Notes under the pieces: generated by a model
Told to the model about the DNA's origin: nothing
Database searches by the model: none
Seen by the model: only the letters and a program-made list of their open reading frames with translations
Shown here: one piece after another, positions 25,706 through 34,322 of the stretch
Layout: each line of letters starts with the position of its first letter
How positions within the stretch are numbered: position 1 is the first letter of the stretch
Translations under genes and position numbers: made by a program
Origin: an uncultured Porphyromonadaceae bacterium
GTDB taxonomy: Bacteria; Bacteroidota; Bacteroidia; Bacteroidales; Muribaculaceae
Assembly (NCBI GenBank): GCA_902491515.1
Contig: CABUIC010000001.1
Location: forward strand, 103,050-167,049
DNA: 64,000 nt
Direction of reading: 5' to 3'

Positions 25706-26584
25706 CTATTGTTTTTTGCCCTCCTGTCTGTCCAGCGGGGGTGTTAGGTCCGAAATCTTCCCTGTATCTCTTGTCTTGTCCGGAGCCCACAGTCCGGCAT
25801 TGCGCAATGCGCGGCGCATGTGGAGGTAGCCAGTGACGAACAGGTCCTTGATATGCTTGAGGTCGAACACCTTGTATCCCGAAATTTCTGTAATTTCAAC
25901 CGCGACGTCGCACATTGCCATGTCCTGCGCCTGATTGGCTTTCGCCATAAGGTTGTAGGTCCGCAGAGCGGAGCCTATAATCGACGAAGTGTCGAATTTC
26001 CGCATAGGACTGACGTTTATGCCGATGAGCGTGTCGCATTTGTCGCGGATAGTCCATGCAGGCATATTCCGGAGAACGCCGCCGTCGACATAGTTCACCC
26101 CGTCGATTTTTACGGGTGTGAAGACAACGGGTATCGAACAGGAGGCTCTCAGCCGAGGTCCGATGGGCCCTGTGTGAAACACCGCAGGACATCCGTGGTC
26201 GAAATCCGTTGCTCCGATATACGTAGGTATACGGAGGTCCTCAAGCATTTTCACTCCCTCAAGATTGTTGAGCACAAACTTCTCGAAGCGTTTGATTTCA
26301 AACAGGCCTCCTTGTCCGAGCTTGAATTCCGCAAAGTCCCGGAACCCTTGGTTGCCGAAAATAGAGGCTATTTCAATCGGCCTGCGCCCGGCGGCGTAAA
26401 GTACGGCCACAACAGAACCGGCGCTGACCCCGGCAATCACGTCGGGACGGAGACCGGCCTCTTCGAGGGCCATGAGAGCTCCTGCATGAGCGAAACCGCG
26501 CGCTCCGCCCCCGCTGAGGGCTATTCCCAACCGATACGGGCGCTTCGGGCCGGAGAGCGTTTCTTTTGTTGTTGCAGTGTCCAT
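25706..26584 (-). CDS. Patatin-like phospholipase (RssA/NTE type)
   Basis: The 292-aa protein carries the oxyanion glycine loop SGGGARGFAHAGAL, the nucleophile elbow GVSAGS and the catalytic aspartate in YVDGGVLRN, the Ser-Asp dyad of patatin-like lipid acyl hydrolases. No signal peptide is seen, and the protein lacks the outer-membrane barrel of PlpD/BamA fusions. Its own promoter lies 14 nt upstream. It precedes the GH13 gene by 33 nt in the same direction and probably forms the head of a patatin-GH13-prs transcript. Confidence 0.88.
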   Translation of the reverse strand: MDTATTKETLSGPKRPYRLGIALSGGGARGFAHAGALMALEEAGLRPDVIAGVSAGSVVAVLYAAGRRPIEIASIFGNQGFRDFAEFKLGQGGLFEIKRFEKFVLNNLEGVKMLEDLRIPTYIGATDFDHGCPAVFHTGPIGPRLRASCSIPVVFTPVKIDGVNYVDGGVLRNMPAWTIRDKCDTLIGINVSPMRKFDTSSIIGSALRTYNLMAKANQAQDMAMCDVAVEITEISGYKVFDLKHIKDLFVTGYLHMRRALRNAGLWAPDKTRDTGKISDLTPPLDRQEGKKQ

Positions 26585-26597
26585 ACTTTTATTAGTG

Positions 26598-26628
26598 CAA
26601 AGTTACACAGAATATTTCTAACGGCAAA
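26598..26628 (-). promoter_or_regulatory. Promoter of the patatin-like gene
   Basis: Read on the minus strand: TTTG (26628-26625), 19 nt, then TAACTTTG (26605-26598). Both elements and the spacing match the Bacteroidales sigma-ABfr consensus. Confidence 0.75.
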
Positions 26629-26699
26629 CTCCCGTCACTCTTTTTTCTCATTATTCCGTTTTTTTGGACTTCCCGCGCAATTTTCTCAAAAAAAATCAC

Positions 26700-26707
26700 T
26701 AAATTTG
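26700..26707 (+). promoter_or_regulatory. Candidate -7 box for the topoisomerase IV A gene
   Basis: TAAATTTG matches TAnnTTTG 34 nt before the ATG at 26742. No TTTG at the -33 distance was found, so support is partial. Confidence 0.45.
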
Positions 26708-26741
26708 TGCTCTACCTTATAATACCGACCACCTATCACGA

Positions 26742-29483
26742 ATGAGCGACGAATATACACCCGAAGACATTAACGAAAACGACGACTCCGCCGGCTACCT
26801 GCCGCAGGACGACGAGGACGCCGAGGCTGAGGCAGTAGGCTTCTCCGGCCTGAAGCCTTATACAGACCCCGCCGATGTCGTCCGGCACCATCTCCGCGGC
26901 ATGTATCAGACCTGGTTTCTGGAATATGCCTCATACGTCATCCTTGAGAGGGCCGTTCCCAATATCGATGATGGTCTGAAGCCTGTACAGCGTCGAATCC
27001 TGCATTCGATGGAGCGTCTCGACGACGGCCGGTTCAACAAGGTGGCCAATATCGTGGGCCATACCATGCAGTTCCACCCCCATGGCGACGCATCAATCAA
27101 GGATGCGCTCGTTCAGCTCGGACAGAAGGAACTTCTGGTGGAGACGCAGGGAAACTGGGGCAATACGCTGACAGGCGCCCCCGCGGCGGCCGGCCGTTAT
27201 ATCGAGGCGCGCCTCTCGCCTTTCGCGCTCGAAGTGCTCTTCAACAAGAAGGTCACGAACTGGACCAAAAGCTACGACGGACGAAACGACGAGCCGGTCA
27301 CGCTTCCCGTGAAGTTTCCACTGCTCCTTGTACACGGCACGGAAGGCATCGCCGTGGGGCTTTCCTCGAAGATTCTCCCCCATAATTTCAATGAAATCAT
27401 CGATGCCGCTGTGGCTTATATCCGCGGAGAGGAGTTCGAGCTTCTTCCCGACTTTCCTACCGGCGGCCTGATAGATGTCAGCCGTTACAATGACGGCAGA
27501 CGCGGGGGCACACTGAAAGTCAGGGCCAAAATCGAAAAAATCGACTCGCGCACCCTTGCCGTCACTGAAATTCCTTTCGGCAAGACCACGGGAACAGTCA
27601 TCGATTCCATTCTCAAGGCTGTCGAGAAAAACAAGATAAAAATACGCAAGGTCGAGGACCATACCTCCAAGCAGGCGCGCATAATAGTTCATCTGCTCCC
27701 GGGGACATCCAGCGACAAGGCTATCGACGCGCTGTATGCATTTACCGACTGCGAGGTAAGCATCTCGCCCAACTGTTGCGTGATTTCCGAAAAAAAGCCG
27801 CTCTTCCTCGGTGTCAGCGATGTGCTTCGCCACAATGTCGATTCAACACGCGAAATCCTCCGGCGCGAGCTTCAGATTCGCCTCGGAGAGCTCAGGGAAA
27901 GCTTGCTTTTCGCCACCCTTGAGCGCATTTTCATCGAGGAGCGTATCTATAAGGACAAGGAATACGAGACTGCGGCGAACATCGATGCGGCCCTCGCACA
28001 TATCGATTCACGCCTCGACCCGTACAAGCCGTCGTTCATCCGTGAAATAACGCGCGAGGACCTGCTGAGGCTCCTTGAAATAAAGATGAAGCGCATCCTG
28101 CGATTCAATGCCGATGAGGCGGACAAGACAATCGCAGATTTCCGCATGAAGATTTCCGACATTCTCGACAAGCTCGAGAATATCGACGAAGTCACAGTTC
28201 GCTGGTTCCTGGACCTCAAGGAAAAATACGGCTCGGCATATCCGCGCCTCACAACCGTCCGCGGTTTCGACAACATCCAGGCCTCGACCGTGGCCGAAGC
28301 CAACGAGAAACTCTACATCAACCGCAAGGAAGGTTTCATCGGAACCTCGCTCAAAAAGGACGAATTCGTCTGCAACTGCTCCTCCATCGACGATATAATC
28401 ATTTTTTACAAGGACGGACGCTACAAGGTTGTGAAGGTTGCCGACAAGCTGTTTGTCGACAAAAACGTGCTCTATGTCAATGTGTTCAAGCGCAACGACT
28501 CCCGCACCATCTATAATGTCATCTATCAGAACGGACGCGGAGGCATTTATTACATGAAGCGTTTCGCCGTTACCTCCATCACCCGCGACAAGGAATACAA
28601 CCTCACTCCCGGACTGCCGGGCTCGCGTGTGGTATGGTTCTCCGCGAACCCCAACGGCGAGGCAGAAGTTGTCAAGGTGACTCTCAAGCCCAAGCTGCGT
28701 CTCAAGACTCTCCAGTTCGATGTCGATTTCGCGAAGCTCGCCATCAAGGGCCGGAGCGCTCAGGGCAACCTCGTGACTAAGAACGAGGTTCACACCTTCA
28801 CACTTAAAGAACGCGGGGCCTCGACGCTGGGCGGACGCGAAGTCTGGTTCGATCATGACGTCATGCGTCTGAATTACGACGGTCGCGGCGAGTTCCTCGG
28901 CGAGTTTCAGGGGCGCGACCTTGTGCTCGTGATTCTCAAGAACGGCGAGTTCTACACTACCGGATTCGAGTCCACAAACCACTACGAGGAAGGCATCCTG
29001 CGCATCGAGAAGTTCCGGCCCAAGACAGAATGGACCGCCATCCTCAACGACGCCGACCAGGGCTACCCCTACATCAAACGCTTCCTTTTCGAACCTTCGA
29101 CAAGGCACCAGCGCTTCCTCGGCAAGAACGAGAAATCATCGCTGATTCTCCTGACCGACACACCGGGAGCGCGCTTCGAACTGACTTTCGGCGGTAACGA
29201 CAGCATAAGAGAGCCTTTGACGGTGGACGCCGAGGATTTTATCGGCCTGAAATCATTCGAGGCAAAGGGCAAGAGGCTCACGACATGGGAACTTGCCGAC
29301 GTAAGGGAAATAAGTCCCAACCCGGATGCCGTGAATGGTGTTCAGGAAGAGTCGGATGAAGACTCCGAACCGGTGGTCACCGATATAATCGCCGACGGGG
29401 AGATGGCAACAATCGAACCCTCCGAAGACCGCAGTGACGAAGAGGTCCGCGACGAACTTCTGGGCCAAAAACGAATTTTCTGA
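26742..29483 (+). CDS. parC: DNA topoisomerase IV subunit A
   Basis: The 913-aa type II topoisomerase A subunit decatenates replicated chromosomes together with ParE. After an acidic N-terminal extension (about 40 residues), it has GLKPVQRRILHSM, FHPHGDASIKDALVQLGQ and the catalytic tyrosine in AGRYIEARLSPFA. A coiled-coil region lies near residues 380-460 and the C-terminal beta-pinwheel follows. It differs from the second A subunit in this window (57570-60161), which carries the gyrase-type sequence, so this is the ParC paralogue. parE is not adjacent. Confidence 0.93.
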   Translation: MSDEYTPEDINENDDSAGYLPQDDEDAEAEAVGFSGLKPYTDPADVVRHHLRGMYQTWFLEYASYVILERAVPNIDDGLKPVQRRILHSMERLDDGRFNKVANIVGHTMQFHPHGDASIKDALVQLGQKELLVETQGNWGNTLTGAPAAAGRYIEARLSPFALEVLFNKKVTNWTKSYDGRNDEPVTLPVKFPLLLVHGTEGIAVGLSSKILPHNFNEIIDAAVAYIRGEEFELLPDFPTGGLIDVSRYNDGRRGGTLKVRAKIEKIDSRTLAVTEIPFGKTTGTVIDSILKAVEKNKIKIRKVEDHTSKQARIIVHLLPGTSSDKAIDALYAFTDCEVSISPNCCVISEKKPLFLGVSDVLRHNVDSTREILRRELQIRLGELRESLLFATLERIFIEERIYKDKEYETAANIDAALAHIDSRLDPYKPSFIREITREDLLRLLEIKMKRILRFNADEADKTIADFRMKISDILDKLENIDEVTVRWFLDLKEKYGSAYPRLTTVRGFDNIQASTVAEANEKLYINRKEGFIGTSLKKDEFVCNCSSIDDIIIFYKDGRYKVVKVADKLFVDKNVLYVNVFKRNDSRTIYNVIYQNGRGGIYYMKRFAVTSITRDKEYNLTPGLPGSRVVWFSANPNGEAEVVKVTLKPKLRLKTLQFDVDFAKLAIKGRSAQGNLVTKNEVHTFTLKERGASTLGGREVWFDHDVMRLNYDGRGEFLGEFQGRDLVLVILKNGEFYTTGFESTNHYEEGILRIEKFRPKTEWTAILNDADQGYPYIKRFLFEPSTRHQRFLGKNEKSSLILLTDTPGARFELTFGGNDSIREPLTVDAEDFIGLKSFEAKGKRLTTWELADVREISPNPDAVNGVQEESDEDSEPVVTDIIADGEMATIEPSEDRSDEEVRDELLGQKRIF

Positions 29484-29491
29484 CCCCCCCC
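29484..29491 (+). repeat. C8 tract between the parC stop and the next start codon
   Basis: Eight cytosines fill the entire gap between the TGA ending at 29483 and the ATG at 29492. No ribosome binding site fits there. It is the second-longest cytosine run noticed in the window, after the C9 tract at 4223. Confidence 0.8.
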
Positions 29492-30355
29492 ATGCTCAAC
29501 CGGTTACGCCATGCCATAACCTTGCTTGCTGTCTCGGCAGTCGCTTCAACAGCCTGCGCCTCATCGGCGGATTCCGTTCGGACCGTCCGCCCGGTGTATT
29601 CCGTCTATGCCCTCGAAGCCGGGTCTGCACATCTTGCGGAGACTTATCTTTCTCCCCTGCACTACGACGGATGGTCGCTTGCCCTCTCCCATACCCGCGC
29701 ACAGGCCATGAAGTTCGAGCCGGAGCACTGGTTCATGGAACTCGGGGGCCGGCTCGCGGTCGACCGCACGCTCAACCGTCCCGCACGCAACGTTGCGGAG
29801 TGGCGCCTGAATCTCGCCCTTCAGTGGGATATGATGCGCCGCTGGCGTATACCCTCGGGCTTCTCCCTGTATGCCGGAGGCTTCGTAAGGCTTGACGCCG
29901 GTGTCTTCTATCTCGCCCGGAACAGCAACAATCCTGCCGCCGCCAAAGCTTCCCTGACTATAGGTCCGCGTGTCGGAGCCGGATATTCGCTTCGCCTTGG
30001 GAAGGTGCCGGTGTCGCTCCGATATATGGTGGATATGCCCCTGACCGGAATATTCTTCTCTCCGGCTTACGGAGAGCTGTATTACGAAATTTATATCGGC
30101 AACCATTCCGGGCTCGTGCGCGCCGCATGGCCCGGCAATTTCTTCAGGCTCGACAATACTCTCACTGCGGATTTCCGTTTCGGAAATACTATGCTAAGGG
30201 TAGGGTATGCACCACGGATTTTTTCCTCCAGGACCTCTGATATCGTCACCCGCATTGTCTCGCATTCTTTCATTTTCGGTATCGCTCAGGAATGGATTTC
30301 TGTCAGTTCCGAAGGACCGTCCGAAGCCGAGTCACGCATCATTTCCGCTTACTGA
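29492..30355 (+). CDS. Secreted/outer-membrane hypothetical protein (DUF3316-like, tentative)
   Basis: The 287-aa protein has a signal peptide ending near residue 23 (VASTACASSADS) and then alternating amphipathic strands (MKFEPEHWFMELGGRLAV, GYSLRLGKVPVSLRYMVDM, MLRVGYAPRIF) like a small beta-barrel. Its YLSPLHYDGWSLALSH region resembles the Bacteroidota family DUF3316; this is from memory and tentative. It starts right after a C8 run behind parC and overlaps the peptidase gene by one base (TGATG), implying a three-gene operon. The function is unknown. Confidence 0.7.
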   Translation: MLNRLRHAITLLAVSAVASTACASSADSVRTVRPVYSVYALEAGSAHLAETYLSPLHYDGWSLALSHTRAQAMKFEPEHWFMELGGRLAVDRTLNRPARNVAEWRLNLALQWDMMRRWRIPSGFSLYAGGFVRLDAGVFYLARNSNNPAAAKASLTIGPRVGAGYSLRLGKVPVSLRYMVDMPLTGIFFSPAYGELYYEIYIGNHSGLVRAAWPGNFFRLDNTLTADFRFGNTMLRVGYAPRIFSSRTSDIVTRIVSHSFIFGIAQEWISVSSEGPSEAESRIISAY

Positions 30356-31368
30356 TGAAAAAAATCACCTCTATCGCCTTTCTGTTCGCTCTCAGTTTTG
30401 CGGGAGGCTGCCATGGCATCGATCACTGGGACAACGATGCCTTCGGCAATTTCGATGCCCTATGGACTGTAATCGACGAACATTACTGCTTCCTCGACGC
30501 AAAGGGACTAGACTGGAAGGCGATTGGGGATGAATACCGCTCCCGGCTCAAGGACGGCATGCCGTCGTCCGAACTTTTCGACGTCTGTTCCGACATGCTC
30601 GACAGTCTTGAGGATGGCCACGTCAATCTTTCCTCTTATTTCGCGGTGTCTTACTACCGCAAGTGGTGGAGCGACTATCCGCAGAATTTTGACTGGCGGC
30701 TCATTCAGGAACATTACCTTGATTTCGACTATACGACAGGCGGGGGCATAAGCTACAAGGAATTGCCCGGCAAGGTAGGATATGTGCGCTACGACTCTTT
30801 CGCCTATTCGATAGGCGAAAGTTTCCTTGATGTTATGTTTATGAATTTCAAGGAGTGCAACGGCCTCATAATCGACGTCCGCGACAACGGCGGCGGTGAC
30901 ATTACCCGGGTTGAGCAACTCGTCAGCCGTTTCCTCGAAAACCGTATTCTTGCCGGCTCTATCTCCCACAAGACGGGCCCCGGTCATTCCGACTTTTCCG
31001 AACCTTACAAGTATTACTACGAGCCCCAGACCCAGCACGTCCGCTGGCTCCGAAAGGTTGTGGTGCTCACCAACAGAAGTACTTTCAGCGCGGCCAATAC
31101 TTTCGTGGGAGTCATGAAAACCCTTCCGCGTGTCACGGTCATGGGCGACCGGACAGGGGGCGGCGCGGGAATGCCTTTCTCCTCCGAGCTCCCTTGCGGA
31201 TGGTCCGTGCGCTTTTCGGCGAGTCCGGTCTACGACCCTCACGGAAATCTTACTGAATGGGGAATAGATCCCACGGATGGCTATAAGATAGACATGTCCC
31301 CCGAAGCAATGCTTGAGGGACATGATGCCATTCTTGACGCCGCGATTGAGTTCCTTGCCGGGAAGTAA
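30355..31368 (+). CDS. S41 family peptidase, lipoprotein
   Basis: The ATG at 30355 gives a lipoprotein signal, KKITSIAFLFALSFAGGC, with the acylated cysteine at residue 20; upstream in-frame codons belong to the previous gene. The protein (337 aa) has the S41 (tail-specific protease) core: LIIDVRDNGGGD, then VVVLTNRSTFSAANTF containing the nucleophile serine, and GDRTGGGAG. No clear PDZ domain is visible between the N-terminal helical region and the core. It would be anchored in the periplasm or on the outer membrane and cleave proteins near their C-termini. It abuts nrdG tail to tail. Confidence 0.87.
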   Translation: MKKITSIAFLFALSFAGGCHGIDHWDNDAFGNFDALWTVIDEHYCFLDAKGLDWKAIGDEYRSRLKDGMPSSELFDVCSDMLDSLEDGHVNLSSYFAVSYYRKWWSDYPQNFDWRLIQEHYLDFDYTTGGGISYKELPGKVGYVRYDSFAYSIGESFLDVMFMNFKECNGLIIDVRDNGGGDITRVEQLVSRFLENRILAGSISHKTGPGHSDFSEPYKYYYEPQTQHVRWLRKVVVLTNRSTFSAANTFVGVMKTLPRVTVMGDRTGGGAGMPFSSELPCGWSVRFSASPVYDPHGNLTEWGIDPTDGYKIDMSPEAMLEGHDAILDAAIEFLAGK

Positions 31369-31893
31369 TCAGAATTCGGGAAGCTCGGGCCCCGAGTTGA
31401 GTCTGTGGAGCACCGCTTTTCCCGCCCGTAGGCTTGCGGGAACATCGATTATCCTTTGGTTTGACGACCCTCGGAACATGAGATCGGTGTCCCTCAGGGC
31501 TTCGATATATGGACCGTCAACGAGCACATCCAGCTCAGCGAGAAGTTCCCTGGCGCCGGCGGGAGAGTCCTCGCCAAGCAAGTCTTCGTATAGAAAGCCC
31601 GTATAGCACCATAGCCTGTATCCGAGCCTGCGCAGACGCCGGGCAAGTTCCGCTATCCCTTCAGCCTGATACATCGGGTCGCCTCCGGTGAACGTCACGT
31701 TGTTGCCGTTCTCCTCCGCGACACCGGCTATTTCTTCTTCGCTCATCCTCCGGCCCGATGCGAAATCCCATGTCGAGGGATTGTGGCAGCCCGGGCATCT
31801 GTGCGCGCATCCGGCGAAATAAATCGCTGTGCGAAGGCCCGGGCCGTCAACGCTCGTGCCGCTGACTATGTCTGCGACTTGCAGTTTTTTCAT
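31369..31893 (-). CDS. nrdG: Anaerobic ribonucleotide reductase activating protein
   Basis: The 174-aa radical SAM enzyme generates the glycyl radical on NrdD. It starts LQVADIVSGTSVDGPGLRTA and contains the CAHRCPGC cluster motif (CxxxCxxC) and the SAM-binding FTGGDP. It lies 14 nt downstream of nrdD. Its stop codon abuts the stop of the S41 gene on the other strand, leaving no room for a terminator. Confidence 0.96.
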   Translation of the reverse strand: MKKLQVADIVSGTSVDGPGLRTAIYFAGCAHRCPGCHNPSTWDFASGRRMSEEEIAGVAEENGNNVTFTGGDPMYQAEGIAELARRLRRLGYRLWCYTGFLYEDLLGEDSPAGARELLAELDVLVDGPYIEALRDTDLMFRGSSNQRIIDVPASLRAGKAVLHRLNSGPELPEF

Positions 31894-31907
31894 CCGGACG
31901 GGAACGC

Positions 31908-34115
31908 TTATTTGTGGACAACGCGGTCGTTGAGCTCCGCCAGCTTGGCATTGTTCCAGCGGTCGGTCGTGCCCACGAGGTAGCCTGTGATGCGCTGGAG
32001 TCGGTCGATGGCCCGGGAGCCGCAGTGCGGACAGCTCGTGAGATTCTCGCTTGCGTCCTCATAACCGCAGTTTATGCAGCGGTTGCGGTTGTGGTTCACC
32101 GAGCAGTAGCCGATGTTGTTCTTGTCCATGAGGTCCACGATGTCGTAGATGGCCTCGGGATTGTGTGTTGCGTCGCCGTCGATTTCCACATAGAAGATGT
32201 GGCCTCCGCGGGTCAGTTCGTGGTAGGGTGCCTCGACCTCGGCCTTGTGCTTGGGCGAGCAGTGATAGTACACAGGCACGTGGTTCGAGTTCGTGTAGTA
32301 TATTTTGTCCGTGATTCCGGGCAACTCGCCGAAACTCTTGCGGTCTTTTGCCGTGAATTTGCCCGAGAGGCCTTCCGCCGGGGTGGCGAGGATGGAGTAG
32401 TTGTGCTGGAACTTCTCGGAATAGTCGTTGGCGCGGGAGCGCATGTGGCTGACAATCCGGAGGCCGAGAGCCTGCGCTTCCTCGCTTTCGCCGTGGTGCT
32501 TGCCGACGAGGGCTACGAGGCATTCTGCGAGGCCGATGAAGCCGATGCCGAGAGTGCCGTGGTTGATGACGGGCTCGATGGTGTCGTCAGGCGCAAGCTG
32601 GTCGCCTCCGGTCCAGAGCTTGCTCATAAGGAGCGGGAATTGCTTGGCAAGCGCTGTCTTCTGGAAGTTGAAGCGGTCGTTTAGCTGCCGCGCGGCGATG
32701 TCGAGAACGTCGTCCAGCTTGCGGAAGAAGGCCGCGATACGTTCCTCCTTGTCGCGGATGTTCATACACTCGATGGCTATGCGCACGATATTCACGGTCG
32801 TGAAGCTCAGGTTGCCGCGTCCTATCGAGGTTTTCTCGCCGTAGCGGTCTTCGAACACTCTCGTGCGGCAGCCCATGGTGGCTATCTCATATTTGTAGCG
32901 CTCGGGGTCGTCGGCGCGCCATTTCTCGTGTTGGTTGAATGTCGCGTCGAGGTTCACGAAGTTAGGGAAGAAACGGCGTGCGGTCACCTTGCATGCCAGA
33001 CGGTAGAGGTCGTAGTTGGGATCGCCCTCGAGATAGTTCACCCCGCGTTTTTTCTTCCAGATCTGAATTGGGAAGATGGCTGTCGCTCCGTTGCCTACGC
33101 CCTCGTAGGTGGAGTGGAGAAGCTCGCGGATGATGCAGCGCCCTTCGGCGGAGGTGTCCGTGCCGTAGTTGATGGATGAGAAGACCACCTGATTGCCTCC
33201 GCGCGAATGTATGGTATTCATATTGTGTATGAATGCCTCCATGGCCTGATGGACGCGGCTAACGGTGCGGTTTACGGCATGCTGGAGAAGCCGCGCTTCG
33301 CCCGTCAGCCCGTCAAGGGGCTTTTTCTCGAAGTCCTTGAGTTGTACGTTGTGGAGATGCGAGAGATCGCGGCCTTCGAGCTGTGCGAGGTTGTTGATTT
33401 CCTCGATGAACGAGGAGCGCACGAAGGGTGCGAGATAGAAATCGAAGGCCGGGATGGCCTGGCCTCCGTGCATTTCGTTCTGGCATGTCTCGAGCGAGAT
33501 GCACGCTATGACACTGGCAGTCTCAATGCGCTTGGCGGGGCGCGACTCACCGTGGCCCGCGATGAATCCGTAGGACAGTATGCGGTCGAGCGGGTGCTGG
33601 ACGCATGTCAGGCTCTTCGTAGGATAATAGTCCTTGTCGTGGATATGGATATATCCGGAACGCACAGCGTCGCGGGCCTCCGGCGACAGGAGATAGTCGT
33701 CTACGAAGGGTTTCGTCGTCTCCGAAGCGAACTTCATCATCATTCCTGCGGGAGAGTCCGTGTTCATGTTGGCGTTCTCTCGCGTGATGTCGTTGTTCTT
33801 TGCCTCGATAATTTCGTTGAACATATCGCGGGTCTTGGCGCGGCGTGCGATGCTCCGCTGGTCGCGGTAGGCGATGTAGCGCTTTGCCACCTCGCGACGG
33901 GGGCTTCGCATGAGCTCGTCCTCGACGAGGTCCTGAATTTCCTCTACGGTCATCCTTTCGCGGCCGGTGTATCCGATGCGGTCAGTGATTTTGTTTATGA
34001 GGGCTTCGTCTTCGCCGAGCTCTGTCGTGAGCATGGCTTTACGGATGGCGGCCTTAATTTTTTCTTCGTTGTACCCGACAACGCGGCCGTCGCGCTTTAC
34101 TACGGTATGTATCAT
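31908..34115 (-). CDS. nrdD: Anaerobic ribonucleoside-triphosphate reductase
   Basis: The 735-aa class III reductase makes dNTPs without oxygen. An ATP-cone regulatory domain covers about residues 1-95 (VKRDGRVVGYNEEKIKAAI). The active-site cysteine is in SLETCQNEMHGGQAIPAFDF. The C-terminus has the zinc site CINCGYE...CPHCGS and the glycyl-radical loop RITGYLVG. It has a strong consensus promoter 45 nt upstream and is followed by nrdG, the normal two-gene operon for an anaerobe. Confidence 0.97.
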   Translation of the reverse strand: MIHTVVKRDGRVVGYNEEKIKAAIRKAMLTTELGEDEALINKITDRIGYTGRERMTVEEIQDLVEDELMRSPRREVAKRYIAYRDQRSIARRAKTRDMFNEIIEAKNNDITRENANMNTDSPAGMMMKFASETTKPFVDDYLLSPEARDAVRSGYIHIHDKDYYPTKSLTCVQHPLDRILSYGFIAGHGESRPAKRIETASVIACISLETCQNEMHGGQAIPAFDFYLAPFVRSSFIEEINNLAQLEGRDLSHLHNVQLKDFEKKPLDGLTGEARLLQHAVNRTVSRVHQAMEAFIHNMNTIHSRGGNQVVFSSINYGTDTSAEGRCIIRELLHSTYEGVGNGATAIFPIQIWKKKRGVNYLEGDPNYDLYRLACKVTARRFFPNFVNLDATFNQHEKWRADDPERYKYEIATMGCRTRVFEDRYGEKTSIGRGNLSFTTVNIVRIAIECMNIRDKEERIAAFFRKLDDVLDIAARQLNDRFNFQKTALAKQFPLLMSKLWTGGDQLAPDDTIEPVINHGTLGIGFIGLAECLVALVGKHHGESEEAQALGLRIVSHMRSRANDYSEKFQHNYSILATPAEGLSGKFTAKDRKSFGELPGITDKIYYTNSNHVPVYYHCSPKHKAEVEAPYHELTRGGHIFYVEIDGDATHNPEAIYDIVDLMDKNNIGYCSVNHNRNRCINCGYEDASENLTSCPHCGSRAIDRLQRITGYLVGTTDRWNNAKLAELNDRVVHK

Positions 34116-34159
34116 GGGGTTTGGATTTGGTGTGCGGTTTTGAGAGTTTTATGTGACTG

Positions 34160-34191
34160 CAAAGCTACACCAAATTTTCGGAATATCCAAA
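34160..34191 (-). promoter_or_regulatory. Promoter of nrdDG
   Basis: Minus strand: TTTG (34191-34188), 20 nt, TAGCTTTG (34167-34160). Spacing and boxes fit the Bacteroidales consensus. The rest of the 207-bp gap upstream of nrdD is AT-rich with a weak palindrome (GTAAA TAG TTTAC) and no gene. Confidence 0.75.
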
Positions 34192-34322
34192 CTTTTTGAC
34201 TGCGATATTTTGCTAAAATTTTCTGTTTTGGAAAACTATTTGAATTGATTGAAAATGTAAATAGTTTACAATCAGGAATTGTGTTCTTTGAAATGGAAAA
34301 CTTTATCTTTTGTTGCGTGTGT

